DNA of 64,000 bases from Commensalibacter melissae (GTDB lineage: Bacteria; Pseudomonadota; Alphaproteobacteria; Acetobacterales; Acetobacteraceae): contig NZ_CP033087.1 of the NCBI RefSeq assembly GCF_003691365.1, positions 1,440,501 through 1,504,500 on the forward strand, in the 5' to 3' direction. This document shows, piece after piece, positions 1 through 9,672 of this stretch (within the stretch, counting starts at the first letter, position 1; every line of letters starts with the position of its first letter). Made by a program: the position numbers and the translations under genes. The notes under the pieces were generated by a model. That model searched no databases. It saw only the letters and a program-made list of their open reading frames with translations, and had not been told where the DNA came from.

Positions 1-149
1 CCTACGATCAGTGTTTGAAAGCAAGCCACTTATTCAACCTGCTTGATGCCCGTGGAGTCATCAGCGTGAATGAACGCGCTTCCTATATTGGTCGCATTCG
101 TAATTTGGCAAAACAATGTTGTGAAACTTGGCTGGCAGAGGAAAAATAA
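1..149 (+). CDS. glyQ: Glycyl-tRNA synthetase alpha subunit, 3' end only
   Basis: The frame starting at base 3 encodes about 48 C-terminal residues of the alpha subunit of the tetrameric (alpha2beta2) glycyl-tRNA synthetase and stops with TAA at 147-149. The segment [20 protein letters not shown] matches the conserved C-terminal end of bacterial GlyQ. The 5' part lies outside the window. The start codon of glyS follows one base after the stop, as expected for the coupled glyQS operon. The enzyme charges tRNA-Gly in the cytoplasm. Confidence 0.93.
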   Translation, partial: YDQCLKASHLFNLLDARGVISVNERASYIGRIRNLAKQCCETWLAEEK

Positions 150-150
150 T

Positions 151-2214
151 ATGTCGGAATTGTTTATTGAACTATTATCGGAAGAAATTCCCGCACGCAT
201 GCAAAAGCAAGCCATGGAAAATCTTAACCGTTTACTGAATAATGCGCTGATCAATCTTAATCCCACTGATGCTAAAACATTCTCCACACCAAGACGTATC
301 GCTGTTTCTATGCAGATTGACGCTACCATTCCGGCACAAGAGCTGGAGGAAAGAGGACCACGAATTACAGCCCCAGAAAAAGCGTTAGAGGGTTTTTTAC
401 GCAAACATGCGGCTCAAAAAAATGATTTGATTGAAGAGAACGGTTTTTGGGTTTTGAAAAAAATTAAGCCTGAACAATCAGCCAGCCAATTTATTCAGGA
501 AAAAATTCCGCAAATTTTATGGCAATTCCCCTGGCCTAAATCACAGCGTTGGGGAAATGGCAGCCAATTTACATGGGTTCGCCCATTGCATCGCATAACC
601 TGTATTCTGGATGGTGAGATTGTTCCTTTTACCTTGGCAAAAGAAAATGATGATGCACATGGATTATCCAGCGATCAAATCACTGAAGGCCATCGTTTTC
701 TTTCTCCTTCCCCCTTTACCATCCGCAATACAAAACAATGGCAGGAAACATTGTTTTCCCATTATGTTATTGCCGACTCTGAACAGCGTCGTAATAAAAT
801 TCTTGCAGACATATCCAAGCTTGCAGAAAATAATAAACTTCAACTCGTTTCTGATGAAGGACTTTTGAACGAAGTTACGGGACTTGTTGAATGGCCCGTC
901 GCGTATATGGGTAAAATTGATTCCATTTTCATGGAATTGCCACAAGAAGTAATGCAAGTTTCAATGCGAGTGAATCAACGTTATTTTGCACTGAAAAATC
1001 AAGATGGCTCACCAGCAGCACGTTTTATTTTTATAGCGAATATTATTAGACCAGACAATGATGGTTCCTTAATCATTGCCGGAAATGAGCGTGTTTTGCG
1101 GGCACGTTTTGCCGATGCCCGTTATTTTTGGGAACAGGACCGTAAAACACCACTTGTATCATATAACAACTCATTAAATGATGTTATTTTTCATGCCAGA
1201 CTTGGCAGCCAATACGAACGTGTGCAACGTATTGTCAAAATTGCAGGCTTTCTTGCAAACCTGCTTTGCGCCGATGTGGTTCATGCACAACGTGCTGCTT
1301 TACTTTGCAAGGCTGATCTTGCAACAGGAATGGTTGGTGAATTCCCGGAACTCCAAGGTATTATGGGGGGATATTATGCTCAACATGATAACGAAAATCC
1401 TGCCGTAGCGCTTGCAATCAAGGAACATTACAAACCTTGTGGTCCAAATGACCAGACACCCACTGAACCATGCTCTGTTATCGTTGCACTCGCGGATAAA
1501 ATCGATTTGCTAACCGCATTTTTTGCCATAGGTGAAAAACCCAAAGGATCTGGTGATCCTTTTGCATTAAGACGGGCTGCCTTGGGGATTATCAGAATCA
1601 TCCGTGAAAACAATCTTTCTCTTGATTTAGAAAAAGTATTTGAATTCTCCATTTCAACACTTCCGAAAGATTTACAACAAGCTTCAGATCTGAAATTTTT
1701 GGCAAATTTCATGAATGAACGACTTATTATTCAGTTACGAAGTGAGGGTTTACGACATGATATTTTATCAGCAGTTTCACAAAAAAATCATTTAACTGAT
1801 ATTTCCGAACTTCTTAAAAAAGTTAATGCCATAAATCAAATTCTTGAATCATCCGAAGGAAAAGATCTTCTGGCCGCTGTCAAAAGAGCAAGCAACATTC
1901 TCAGAATTGAAAACAAGAAAGACGGCCCTCATCACGGTGAACCCGATCCGTCTCTTTTCCATACTGATGAAGAAACAAATCTGTACAGTCATTTAAAGCA
2001 AGCTACACAAATGATTGAATCAGCACTTGATCATAAGAAGTTTGAATTTGCAATGAATACTATAGCTTCCTTACGCTCTGAACTGGACATCTTTTTTGAT
2101 AAAACTATTATTAATGATCCAAATGAAATCATTCGTCATAATCGACTTAAACTTCTCAATCAAATAGATAATGTGGCTAACCTTATTGCTGATTTTAGCC
2201 AAATTGAAAAATAG
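151..2214 (+). CDS. glyS: Glycyl-tRNA synthetase beta subunit
   Basis: This is a 687-residue protein, the usual size for the beta chain of the alpha2beta2 GlyRS, which recognises tRNA-Gly and is required for charging. It opens with MSELFIELLSEEIPARM, the standard GlyS N-terminus, and keeps the TPRRIAV and GDPFALRR motifs. An ATG at 70 is in frame, but position 151 lies directly after the glyQ stop and gives the family N-terminus, so 151 is preferred. The gene ends five bases from the convergent glycosyltransferase, with no obvious hairpin between them. Confidence 0.97.
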   Translation: MSELFIELLSEEIPARMQKQAMENLNRLLNNALINLNPTDAKTFSTPRRIAVSMQIDATIPAQELEERGPRITAPEKALEGFLRKHAAQKNDLIEENGFWVLKKIKPEQSASQFIQEKIPQILWQFPWPKSQRWGNGSQFTWVRPLHRITCILDGEIVPFTLAKENDDAHGLSSDQITEGHRFLSPSPFTIRNTKQWQETLFSHYVIADSEQRRNKILADISKLAENNKLQLVSDEGLLNEVTGLVEWPVAYMGKIDSIFMELPQEVMQVSMRVNQRYFALKNQDGSPAARFIFIANIIRPDNDGSLIIAGNERVLRARFADARYFWEQDRKTPLVSYNNSLNDVIFHARLGSQYERVQRIVKIAGFLANLLCADVVHAQRAALLCKADLATGMVGEFPELQGIMGGYYAQHDNENPAVALAIKEHYKPCGPNDQTPTEPCSVIVALADKIDLLTAFFAIGEKPKGSGDPFALRRAALGIIRIIRENNLSLDLEKVFEFSISTLPKDLQQASDLKFLANFMNERLIIQLRSEGLRHDILSAVSQKNHLTDISELLKKVNAINQILESSEGKDLLAAVKRASNILRIENKKDGPHHGEPDPSLFHTDEETNLYSHLKQATQMIESALDHKKFEFAMNTIASLRSELDIFFDKTIINDPNEIIRHNRLKLLNQIDNVANLIADFSQIEK

Positions 2215-2219
2215 TTATA

Positions 2220-4745
2220 TTAGATTTTAGCCGGGTCTGTTAATTCATAAAACAGCTGGGGCTTGACTTTAAAATGAGGTGAATAGGCTGAATCATTTTT
2301 ATAAACCGCCTTTTCACCCCATTTTTTTTCCATAAATTCCATTTCATATGTGAAGCGTTCTTGGTGTTCAGGTCTATCATCACTACCTCTTGAATAGCTT
2401 TCATGATGAATGGCAATCACATCCATGCACATAATAATTCGATAACCTGCCTCTCTTACTTTCAAACATAGATCGACATCGTTATATGCAATTTTTAAAT
2501 TAATTTCATCAAATCCATCTACCTCATGAAAAACTGATGCCTTTACCAACATCATGGCCGCTGTTACTGCAGTCAATTCCTGTGATAATACAGAACGTCC
2601 GACATAACCAAAATCATTCTTGATCATCCCCCTATTCATATGTTGGGCAACTTCCCCAGGACCGACAATAATGCCTCCATGTTGTATTCTTCCATTCGGA
2701 TATAACAGTTTGGCTCCCACAATTGCAATATCATCAGCAAATTCCGCCTCATTCAACATGATTTCCAGCCAATCCTCATTTTCGATAAATACATCATTAT
2801 TTAAGAATAAATAAAAATCGGATTTTATTTTTTGAGCAGCCAGGTTATTCAAACGTGAAAAATTAAATTCTTCTTGTACTGTTAAAAAATTTACAGTCTT
2901 TTTTCGTGAATAGTTTTTTATAAACTCCAGAGTTTCTGGTTTTTTTGACCCATTATCAACCAATAATATATTATAGTGGCTATAATTGGTTCGGTCCAAA
3001 ATACGGTCAACGCATTTTTTGGTAATTTCAATCTGATCTTTGAAAGGGATAATAATTGTAACAGTTGATTGCGGTATCTTATTCCATGCAACCTTATACA
3101 TCGTAGCATTCTCTATCGAGCTTACCATAGTTTCTTGACCCTTACGTTTCAAATGATCACTTACACAGGCTATACCCGCTTTTACCGCATATTGTTTATT
3201 GGCGGTTGTTTCCGCTGTTGAATTCGGAGTAATACGCCAGTGATACAAAATCTCCTGAACATGATGAATTTGCGATGATTTTAAATATTCTGTCAATCGC
3301 AAAATAAAATCATGATCCTGTGCACCATTATATTGCGATGACAGAAAACCGACTTTTCTAACATAATCAACATGAATCATGACAAAATGACAAATATAAT
3401 TACACCCTAACAAATAACGGTAATTAAAATCAGGTTTTAAATTGGGTTCGATAAGTACACCATTGTTATCAAGCTTATCCTCATCTGAATAAACAAAATA
3501 GGCATTATGACACTGCGCCTCCATTATCATCATTTCCAATGCTTGGGGAACCAGCAGGTCATCATGATCAAAAAAAGCAATCCATTGACCTTTTACCTGT
3601 TTCAATCCTTCATTGGTAGCTTCGGAAATACCCATATTACATGTCAGTGTAATTGCCTTGATCCTGTTATCAAACAAAACATATTTTTTGATTTCTCTCT
3701 GTATTGATGCTGATTTTCCTCCATCATCAATCAAAATCAATTCCCAATTTTTATAAGTTTGACATAAAACAGAATCAACAGCCTCCCTAAAATGAGATAA
3801 ATCAGGTTTGTAAACAGGACATATAATTGAAATTTTGGGAGATTTAAGTTTTATCTTTAAATCTTTCAAATTTTGTCTTTTTTTATCAAGTAATTTTGGT
3901 AAACTCGAGAAATATTTTTGTGCCCATAGATGATATTCATCAATTACATATTCCGGATAAGCGATTAAATTTTTAATTTCACTTTTTAGGGAATTAATTT
4001 CATTATATATACTATCTATATGCTGATTCATTATTAATAGTTTTTGTTCCAACAAATCATCAACAAGGCTTGTTTGATAGGGACTGTTTTTCACTTCTAT
4101 ATAATCAGGCATTACATACACGCGAAATTCCGCCTTAAAACATTTTCGAAGCACTTTGGGTACAACAACCGCAAAACCGCATCTTGGCTCACCATTATAA
4201 GCACTTGCCACATCAGGACGATATCTATTGGCCTGAACCGTTTGTAATTCAATCCCATTCATGACAACAAGAATTGAACAGTTTCCTGTATATTCTCCTG
4301 TTTTCAAATCCTTTTTCAAAACCCATCCAACAATTGAACCATTCTTCCATCCATCAATAAAAGATTCATATTCTACAGAATCGTTATTTCTTAATAATTG
4401 AAAATATACATAGGATACTTGCTTATTATTCTGTTTTGAATCAGAGACTATAAAAGGTGTTTCATCAATAAATTGAAATGACAACTTATGGTTCTTATTA
4501 TCCCTGTATCTTTCTGGTATGGAAAATTGAAAACCGATATCGCCGCGAAAGAAATTCAGCTTTTGCTGGATAGTTTTATTTTCAATATCGCATTTAATTT
4601 CAGCAATCTTTACATCATCGATAAAAGCAGAAACAATTGTAGGTTTTTCAGGTTTAACGACATTAATTGCCCATCCCACAAATACCCCCTCTTCAATTCT
4701 TTGACAGAAACCCGTACAGCGAGATTGAGCATTCATGAACCCCAT
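2220..4745 (-). CDS. Tandem family-2 glycosyltransferase with N-terminal beta modules
   Basis: This 841-residue protein has two GT2 (GT-A fold) domains. The first (about 304-500) opens with KISIICPVYKPD and carries DHDD near 393-396 and SDEDK near 420. The second (about 561-790) opens with VTIIIPFKD and carries NND near 649-651. It resembles rhamnosyl- or polysaccharide-type transferases that build surface glycans from nucleotide sugars. The first 220 residues hold two similar beta-rich stretches, each with a GWA/GWV motif, followed by a predicted coiled coil (about 230-262). No signal peptide or membrane segment is seen, so it should act at the cytoplasmic face. Specificity cannot be read from the sequence. 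A second in-frame ATG lies nine bases downstream of the chosen start. Confidence 0.85.
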   Translation of the reverse strand: MGFMNAQSRCTGFCQRIEEGVFVGWAINVVKPEKPTIVSAFIDDVKIAEIKCDIENKTIQQKLNFFRGDIGFQFSIPERYRDNKNHKLSFQFIDETPFIVSDSKQNNKQVSYVYFQLLRNNDSVEYESFIDGWKNGSIVGWVLKKDLKTGEYTGNCSILVVMNGIELQTVQANRYRPDVASAYNGEPRCGFAVVVPKVLRKCFKAEFRVYVMPDYIEVKNSPYQTSLVDDLLEQKLLIMNQHIDSIYNEINSLKSEIKNLIAYPEYVIDEYHLWAQKYFSSLPKLLDKKRQNLKDLKIKLKSPKISIICPVYKPDLSHFREAVDSVLCQTYKNWELILIDDGGKSASIQREIKKYVLFDNRIKAITLTCNMGISEATNEGLKQVKGQWIAFFDHDDLLVPQALEMMIMEAQCHNAYFVYSDEDKLDNNGVLIEPNLKPDFNYRYLLGCNYICHFVMIHVDYVRKVGFLSSQYNGAQDHDFILRLTEYLKSSQIHHVQEILYHWRITPNSTAETTANKQYAVKAGIACVSDHLKRKGQETMVSSIENATMYKVAWNKIPQSTVTIIIPFKDQIEITKKCVDRILDRTNYSHYNILLVDNGSKKPETLEFIKNYSRKKTVNFLTVQEEFNFSRLNNLAAQKIKSDFYLFLNNDVFIENEDWLEIMLNEAEFADDIAIVGAKLLYPNGRIQHGGIIVGPGEVAQHMNRGMIKNDFGYVGRSVLSQELTAVTAAMMLVKASVFHEVDGFDEINLKIAYNDVDLCLKVREAGYRIIMCMDVIAIHHESYSRGSDDRPEHQERFTYEMEFMEKKWGEKAVYKNDSAYSPHFKVKPQLFYELTDPAKI

Positions 4746-4814
4746 CCTTTTAGTTAACTTAAATTTACTATTTCTTGAATAAAATTATAATTTTTCAAAA
4801 ATAAATATCATTAT

Positions 4815-4848
4815 AAAAAAAGGTATGTAAATTTTACATACCTTTATT
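4815..4848 (-). terminator. Intrinsic terminator after infC
   Basis: A 12-bp perfect inverted repeat (AAAGGTATGTAA at 4819-4830 with its complement at 4834-4845) has a three-base loop and, read on the minus strand, is followed by a run of seven T. It lies about 28 bases beyond the infC stop, so it should end the thrS-infC transcript before the glycosyltransferase gene. Confidence 0.85.
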
Positions 4849-4873
4849 GAACTTCATTTAATATTTTATCACA

Positions 4874-5410
4874 TCAACGGGCTACTAAAACCATAATCAT
4901 TTGACGATTTTCGATCTTGGAAGTTTGTTCTGGCTTTGCAACATCTTCCATATCAACACGGAATCGATCCAACAGTTGAACACCCAGTTCTTGATGGGCC
5001 ATTTCACGTCCACGGAAACGTAACGTGATTTTGACCTTGTCACCACCAGCAATAAAACGCTTTGCCGCGTTTAGTTTTACCTGATAGTCATTTTCATCAA
5101 TATTAGGTCTTACCTTGATTTCCTTAATATCAATGACTTTTTGTTTTTTACGTGCCTCATTCTTTTTTTTCTGCTGTTCATATTTGAACTTGCCGTAATC
5201 AACAATTTTCGCAACTGGCGGATCAGCATTTGGACTGACTTCCAATAAATTCAGTCCAACAGCATAAGCCATTTTCAAAGCTTCACGTGTTGGCACAATA
5301 CCTAACATTTCACCATCAGCACCAACCAGGCGAACCTGTGCAGCACGGATCTCATCATCAACCAAAGGCCCTTCACGATTAGTCGCAGGGGTTATCGATG
5401 TTTTTACTAT
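4874..5410 (-). CDS. infC: Translation initiation factor IF-3, probable ATA start
   Basis: IF-3 binds the 30S subunit, blocks 50S joining and checks the start codon. The N-terminal domain (VDDEIRAAQVRLVGADGEML), the lysine-rich linker and the C-terminal domain with ITLRFRGREMAHQELG are complete. An in-frame TTG at 5365 would begin inside the N-domain and has no good ribosome-binding site. Fifteen codons upstream, an ATA at 5408-5410 sits seven bases after a strong AAGGAG (minus strand) and adds MVKTSITPATNREGP, giving 178 residues and the usual IF-3 N-terminus. E. coli infC uses AUU in the same way for autoregulation by start-codon discrimination. It lies about 160 bases after thrS; rpmI and rplT do not follow. 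Confidence 0.95.
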   Translation of the reverse strand: MVKTSITPATNREGPLVDDEIRAAQVRLVGADGEMLGIVPTREALKMAYAVGLNLLEVSPNADPPVAKIVDYGKFKYEQQKKKNEARKKQKVIDIKEIKVRPNIDENDYQVKLNAAKRFIAGGDKVKITLRFRGREMAHQELGVQLLDRFRVDMEDVAKPEQTSKIENRQMIMVLVAR

Positions 5411-5426
5411 GGTTAAGCTCCTTCTA
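5404..5426 (-). promoter_or_regulatory. Ribosome-binding site and ATA start of infC
   Basis: On the minus strand an AAGGAG core is followed by seven bases and then ATA-GTA-AAA. No ATG, GTG or TTG lies at a comparable distance. Rare start codons of infC are discriminated against by IF-3 itself, so this short stretch is probably the autoregulatory site. Confidence 0.7.
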
Positions 5427-5569
5427 TAAAAAAATCATTGAAAGGGGATTACTTACTTAAAAATTAGAAATTGAACTTATCAAAAAAATCAATCTTGTAA
5501 ATAACCCATTTCCTAGATTTAATAATAAACAACTTCTTAAAATACTATAATAGATTTTAAAAAAACTAT

Positions 5570-7537
5570 CTAGTCTTCACAATAAAATTTAGCCTTTCGC
5601 TGCGCAAAGGGAACACGCCCTTTATCTGGCGGTGATGCCTCTCGAGACAGTTGATCCATGGCTTCATTCAAAGCCATGATCTCTTGTGATTTTCCACCCA
5701 ATCGACGTACCGCCAAATGACGTTCTTCCGCCTCCTTGCGCCCAATAACCAAAATGACAGGAACATGTTGCAGACTATGTTCACGAATCTTTGCATTGAT
5801 CTTTTCGTTTCTATCATCCAATTCCACACGAATTCCCTGGGCTTTCAGCAGGGCAACGACTTCTCGGGCATAATTCTCCACATCATTTACAATCGTTGCC
5901 ACAACTACTTGGACAGGTGCCAGCCACAAAGGGAAATGACCTGCATATTGTTCTATCAAAATACCAATAAACCGTTCAAATGATCCTAAAATTGCCCGAT
6001 GAAGCATAACTGGGCGATGTCTTGCGCTATCTTCTCCAATATAAGCCGTCTTAAGCCGTTCTGGCAGAACATAGTCAACTTGCAACGTGCCACATTGCCA
6101 ATCCCTTCCTATCGCATCACGTAAAACAAATTCCAGTTTGGGACCATAAAAAGCGCCTTCCCCTTTATTAAGCTCAAATTCTACACCAACCTGTTTACAG
6201 GCTTCCTTCAAGCTATTTTCAGCACGATCCCAAATCGCATCATCTCCCGCTCTTTTTTCTGGACGATCAGAAAATTTGATGCGAAAACTCTCGAAACCAA
6301 GATCTTTGTATACTTCTGATAACATTTGGACAAACAAGGCTGTTTCAGAAGTAATTTGATCTTCTGTACAAAAAATATGCGCATCATCCTGAACAAATGA
6401 CCGAACACGCATAATCCCATGTAGTGCTCCTGAAGGTTCGTAACGGTGACAGGCTCCAAATTCCGCCATCCGAAGGGGAAGCTCACGATAGGAACGCAAT
6501 GTATGATTGAATATTTGGATATGACATGGACAGTTCATGGGTTTCAAAGCGTAAATGCGATCTTCATCCTCAACGGAAGCAATAAACATATTTTCCTTGA
6601 ATTTGTCCCAATGCCCTGATGCCTCCCATAATGAACGGTCAACAAGTTGGGGGGTTCGCACCTCCTCATATCCATAACGACGTTGGACACGCTGCATATA
6701 AGCCTGTAATTCGCTATAAATTTGCCATCCTTTGGGATGCCAGAATACGGAACCTACGGCTTCATCCTGCAGATGGAAAAGATCCATCTCTTTTCCAATC
6801 CGTCTGTGATCGCGTTTTGTCGCCTCTTCCAATTGCGTCAGATAGGCATCAAGCTCTTTTTGATCACGCCATGCCGTTCCATATATACGTGACAGCATGG
6901 CATTTTTTGAATCCCCACGCCAATATGCACCAGCAACCTTCATCAGTTTAAAAGCTTTACCGACATCCCCGGTCGTTCTTAAATGCGGTCCACGGCAAAG
7001 GTCAAGCCACTCCCCCTGTCTATAAACTGTGATCGTTTCTGTTTCTGGCAAATCCTGAATGAGCTGGGCTTTATAATGCTCCCCATTGGTTTCAAAATAT
7101 TCAATTGCTTTCTGCCGAGGCAGAACCTCTCTGACAAAAGGTTCATTACGCGCAATAATCTCATGCATTTTCTGTTCAATTTTACCAAGATCCTCTGGCT
7201 TGAAAGGTTCTTCACGGGCAAAATCATAATAAAAACCGTCCTCAATAGCTGGACCAATAGTAACCTGGGTTCCCGGATATAGTTCCTGTACTGCCTGGGC
7301 AAGTACATGGGCAGCATCATGACGGATTAACTCTAACGCCGCCGCATCTTTTTTTGTAATGAATTTTACTGACGAATCTTCATATATTTCAGTTAATAAA
7401 TCGACTAATTTTCCATTCAGCTCCATTGCTAAAGCTGCACGAGCCAAACCTGCCCCAATAGATTGTGCAATACTTAAACCCGTAACCGATCCTTCATATT
7501 CACGAACAGATCCATCAGGCAAGGTAATAGATGGCAT
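5570..7537 (-). CDS. thrS: Threonyl-tRNA synthetase
   Basis: This 655-residue class II synthetase attaches threonine to tRNA-Thr. It has an N-terminal TGS domain (first 60 residues), the editing domain with [12 protein letters not shown] and the matching downstream metal-site motif, and a catalytic core containing MNCPCH (zinc-binding Cys), followed by a C-terminal anticodon-binding domain. The last 20 residues extend slightly beyond the usual E. coli end. The start ATG at 7537 gives the standard [11 protein letters not shown]-terminus. It lies 42 bases after the heptosyltransferase-like gene and upstream of infC, the order thrS-infC known from many bacteria. Confidence 0.97.
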   Translation of the reverse strand: MPSITLPDGSVREYEGSVTGLSIAQSIGAGLARAALAMELNGKLVDLLTEIYEDSSVKFITKKDAAALELIRHDAAHVLAQAVQELYPGTQVTIGPAIEDGFYYDFAREEPFKPEDLGKIEQKMHEIIARNEPFVREVLPRQKAIEYFETNGEHYKAQLIQDLPETETITVYRQGEWLDLCRGPHLRTTGDVGKAFKLMKVAGAYWRGDSKNAMLSRIYGTAWRDQKELDAYLTQLEEATKRDHRRIGKEMDLFHLQDEAVGSVFWHPKGWQIYSELQAYMQRVQRRYGYEEVRTPQLVDRSLWEASGHWDKFKENMFIASVEDEDRIYALKPMNCPCHIQIFNHTLRSYRELPLRMAEFGACHRYEPSGALHGIMRVRSFVQDDAHIFCTEDQITSETALFVQMLSEVYKDLGFESFRIKFSDRPEKRAGDDAIWDRAENSLKEACKQVGVEFELNKGEGAFYGPKLEFVLRDAIGRDWQCGTLQVDYVLPERLKTAYIGEDSARHRPVMLHRAILGSFERFIGILIEQYAGHFPLWLAPVQVVVATIVNDVENYAREVVALLKAQGIRVELDDRNEKINAKIREHSLQHVPVILVIGRKEAEERHLAVRRLGGKSQEIMALNEAMDQLSREASPPDKGRVPFAQRKAKFYCED

Positions 7538-7579
7538 ACTTAAAACTCCAGAACGCTATAATAAACCTAATAATAAACT

Positions 7580-8497
7580 TTAATGAACCCAGTTCAATTC
7601 TTGTGCAACCTTTTTTACGGAAAGATTTCTTAAATCCGCCTCATACAATATTTTGACATGTTTTCCACGTGGTGCGGTCAGCGCAGGATTACTTGATGAT
7701 GAAAACAAAACAACAGAACACCCCCCCACCAATGCGGCAATATGCATTGGTCCTGTATCATTTCCGAGCGAAAATTGTGCATTTTTCATTAAGTGCCCCA
7801 ACTGAAACAAACTTGTTTTACCAATCAAGTTCATTGCCTTCGGACATAATTGCAAAATCTGTCGGGAAATCTCTTTCTCTTCTTTTCCTCCAGCAATTAT
7901 AGGGATCAACCCTTTTTCAAGACATATATTCGCAATCTCACCATAATACTGAATAGGCCATCTTTTCTCCATACGTCGTGCCGAGCAACCAGGAACTAAC
8001 ACAACATAGGGTCGATCCATGGAAAAATCAATCATTTCGGATAAAAACCAGGATAAATCAAGCTCGGGATAATCAGTTATACCAACCTTGCTTAACTGAT
8101 CTTTCTGGCGATCAAATGTATGCAAGCGATTACGCTCCTCATTGTCATGTCTATGCGATGCTGTTTTTGCAATCGCCGATCCTTGTCTCTGTCCTGTAAA
8201 CCTAAAGTAACGTGTCGATCGATGAGAAGTTTGTAAATCAAAGATATAATCATATCCCCGTAGTTTTTTCACTAGCCTAATCAATCCCGCAATATTGAAC
8301 CAGGAAGGTTTATCATCAACAATAACACGATCAAACCAAGGTGATCTTTTGGCCAGATCAACAAATGGTGCAGATGTTAACAAGGTGATCTCTGCATTGG
8401 GATAATACTGACGAATGGCCGCAAACGGGTAAAAACTTTGGATAAAATCCCCCAAAGCACCCAAACGTATAATCAAGATTCTTTTAACTGACATCAT
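7580..8497 (-). CDS. Glycosyltransferase family 9 (heptosyltransferase-like)
   Basis: The 305-residue protein starts RILIIRLGALGDFIQSFYP and has NDTGPMHIAALVG near residue 245, both hallmarks of GT9 ADP-heptose:LPS heptosyltransferases (WaaC/WaaF type, GT-B fold). It probably adds a sugar to the inner LPS core at the cytoplasmic face of the inner membrane. The gene overlaps the upstream family-4 glycosyltransferase by 14 bases, so the two are translationally coupled. The exact acceptor and sugar are not readable. ATG codons at 8497 and 8494 are both possible starts. Confidence 0.88.
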   Translation of the reverse strand: MMSVKRILIIRLGALGDFIQSFYPFAAIRQYYPNAEITLLTSAPFVDLAKRSPWFDRVIVDDKPSWFNIAGLIRLVKKLRGYDYIFDLQTSHRSTRYFRFTGQRQGSAIAKTASHRHDNEERNRLHTFDRQKDQLSKVGITDYPELDLSWFLSEMIDFSMDRPYVVLVPGCSARRMEKRWPIQYYGEIANICLEKGLIPIIAGGKEEKEISRQILQLCPKAMNLIGKTSLFQLGHLMKNAQFSLGNDTGPMHIAALVGGCSVVLFSSSSNPALTAPRGKHVKILYEADLRNLSVKKVAQELNWVH

Positions 8498-9656
8498 TGA
8501 TCTTTAATTTGTTTTCAGCAGGTAATATCTCGTTATAAACAGAAAGGGTTTTGCATTGCATCTGTTGTAAAGTATATTTTTTTTGAACCGCCTCCCGGGC
8601 AAGCCGACCGATCCAATTTAAATCTGCATCTGTTTTTTCCATCAACTGATCCAAAACAAATACCAAATTATTAACACTGCCGGGTTTAAAAAGGTAACCT
8701 GTAACATTTTCTTCAACTGTTTCTGCCGCCCCACCATGATTGGCAACAACCACAGGTTTCTCCATAGCCTGGGCCTCAATTACGACACGTCCAAAAGGTT
8801 CAGGTTTAAGGGAAGGTACTACAACGATATTTGCCAGTGCATAGACCGCAGGCATATCCTGGCTATTTCCCACAAAATAAATCGAATTTTTTATTTTTAG
8901 ATAATCGGCTAAGGCAAGCAACTCTTTTAAAAAATGATCTTTTTCTTTGGCGGGACCGACAAAAATGCAGATCCAGTTCGGATGATTGAATTTTAATTCA
9001 GCAAAAGCCTGCAATAATAATTTATGTCCCTTCCACTCCGTAATTCTTCCCGGCAATAACAGGATCTTTTGCTCTTCAGAAATTCCCCAACTCTGTGCCA
9101 ATGAACTTATTCGGTTACCTAACGGCAAACTCGGATCAAAAATAGTTAGATCAACCCCGCGTGGAATGATACATAGTTTTTGCTGGTTGACATGATATTC
9201 TTGTTGTAAATGATTAGCAATATAATGACTGATCGCTATCACCTTTTCCCCTTTGGTCATTACCTGGTTGTACCAACGTTTTCCGAACCATTTGGCCTGA
9301 AAAACTCCGTGCCAAGTTGTAACAAAACGGATATGACATTTTTTTGCTGCCAACCATGCAGACCATGCCGGCGCTCTTGAACGTGCATGAACAATATCCA
9401 CTTTATAATACTGGATAATCTTAATTAACGCATAATGATTTTTCCAGATTATCCAAGGATTTTTTGAGCTTAGCGGTAAATGAATGTAAATTGCCCCAAT
9501 TTTTTCGAGATAATGCTGCCATATTCCATCTTCACTGGCTACAATTGCAATGCCACCCGCCTGTATGATTGCCTTTGCCATATCAACAGTTCCCCGCTCT
9601 ACCCCACCTGTACCCAATGCTGGTAGAACTTGCAATATGACTGGTTTATTTTCCAT
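8484..9656 (-). CDS. Glycosyltransferase family 4
   Basis: This 390-residue GT-B protein begins with VLQVLPALGTGGVERGTVD, a donor-loop signature of GT4 enzymes, and has EPFGRVVIEAQAMEKPVV in the C-terminal Rossmann domain, containing the two glutamates of the E-x7-E nucleotide-sugar motif. It probably transfers a sugar to lipopolysaccharide core, given the coupled GT9 gene. No membrane segment is evident. The stop of the upstream gst gene is 16 bases away, so gst, GT4, GT9 and perhaps thrS form one transcription unit. Confidence 0.87.
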   Translation of the reverse strand: MENKPVILQVLPALGTGGVERGTVDMAKAIIQAGGIAIVASEDGIWQHYLEKIGAIYIHLPLSSKNPWIIWKNHYALIKIIQYYKVDIVHARSRAPAWSAWLAAKKCHIRFVTTWHGVFQAKWFGKRWYNQVMTKGEKVIAISHYIANHLQQEYHVNQQKLCIIPRGVDLTIFDPSLPLGNRISSLAQSWGISEEQKILLLPGRITEWKGHKLLLQAFAELKFNHPNWICIFVGPAKEKDHFLKELLALADYLKIKNSIYFVGNSQDMPAVYALANIVVVPSLKPEPFGRVVIEAQAMEKPVVVANHGGAAETVEENVTGYLFKPGSVNNLVFVLDQLMEKTDADLNWIGRLAREAVQKKYTLQQMQCKTLSVYNEILPAENKLKINDVS

Positions 9657-9672
9657 TCCGACTAAAATTTCA

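Noticed and set aside
664-957. Minus-strand ORF of 97 codons
   Set aside because: Antisense shadow of glyS.
6619-6951. Plus-strand ORF of 110 codons
   Set aside because: Antisense shadow of thrS with no motif.
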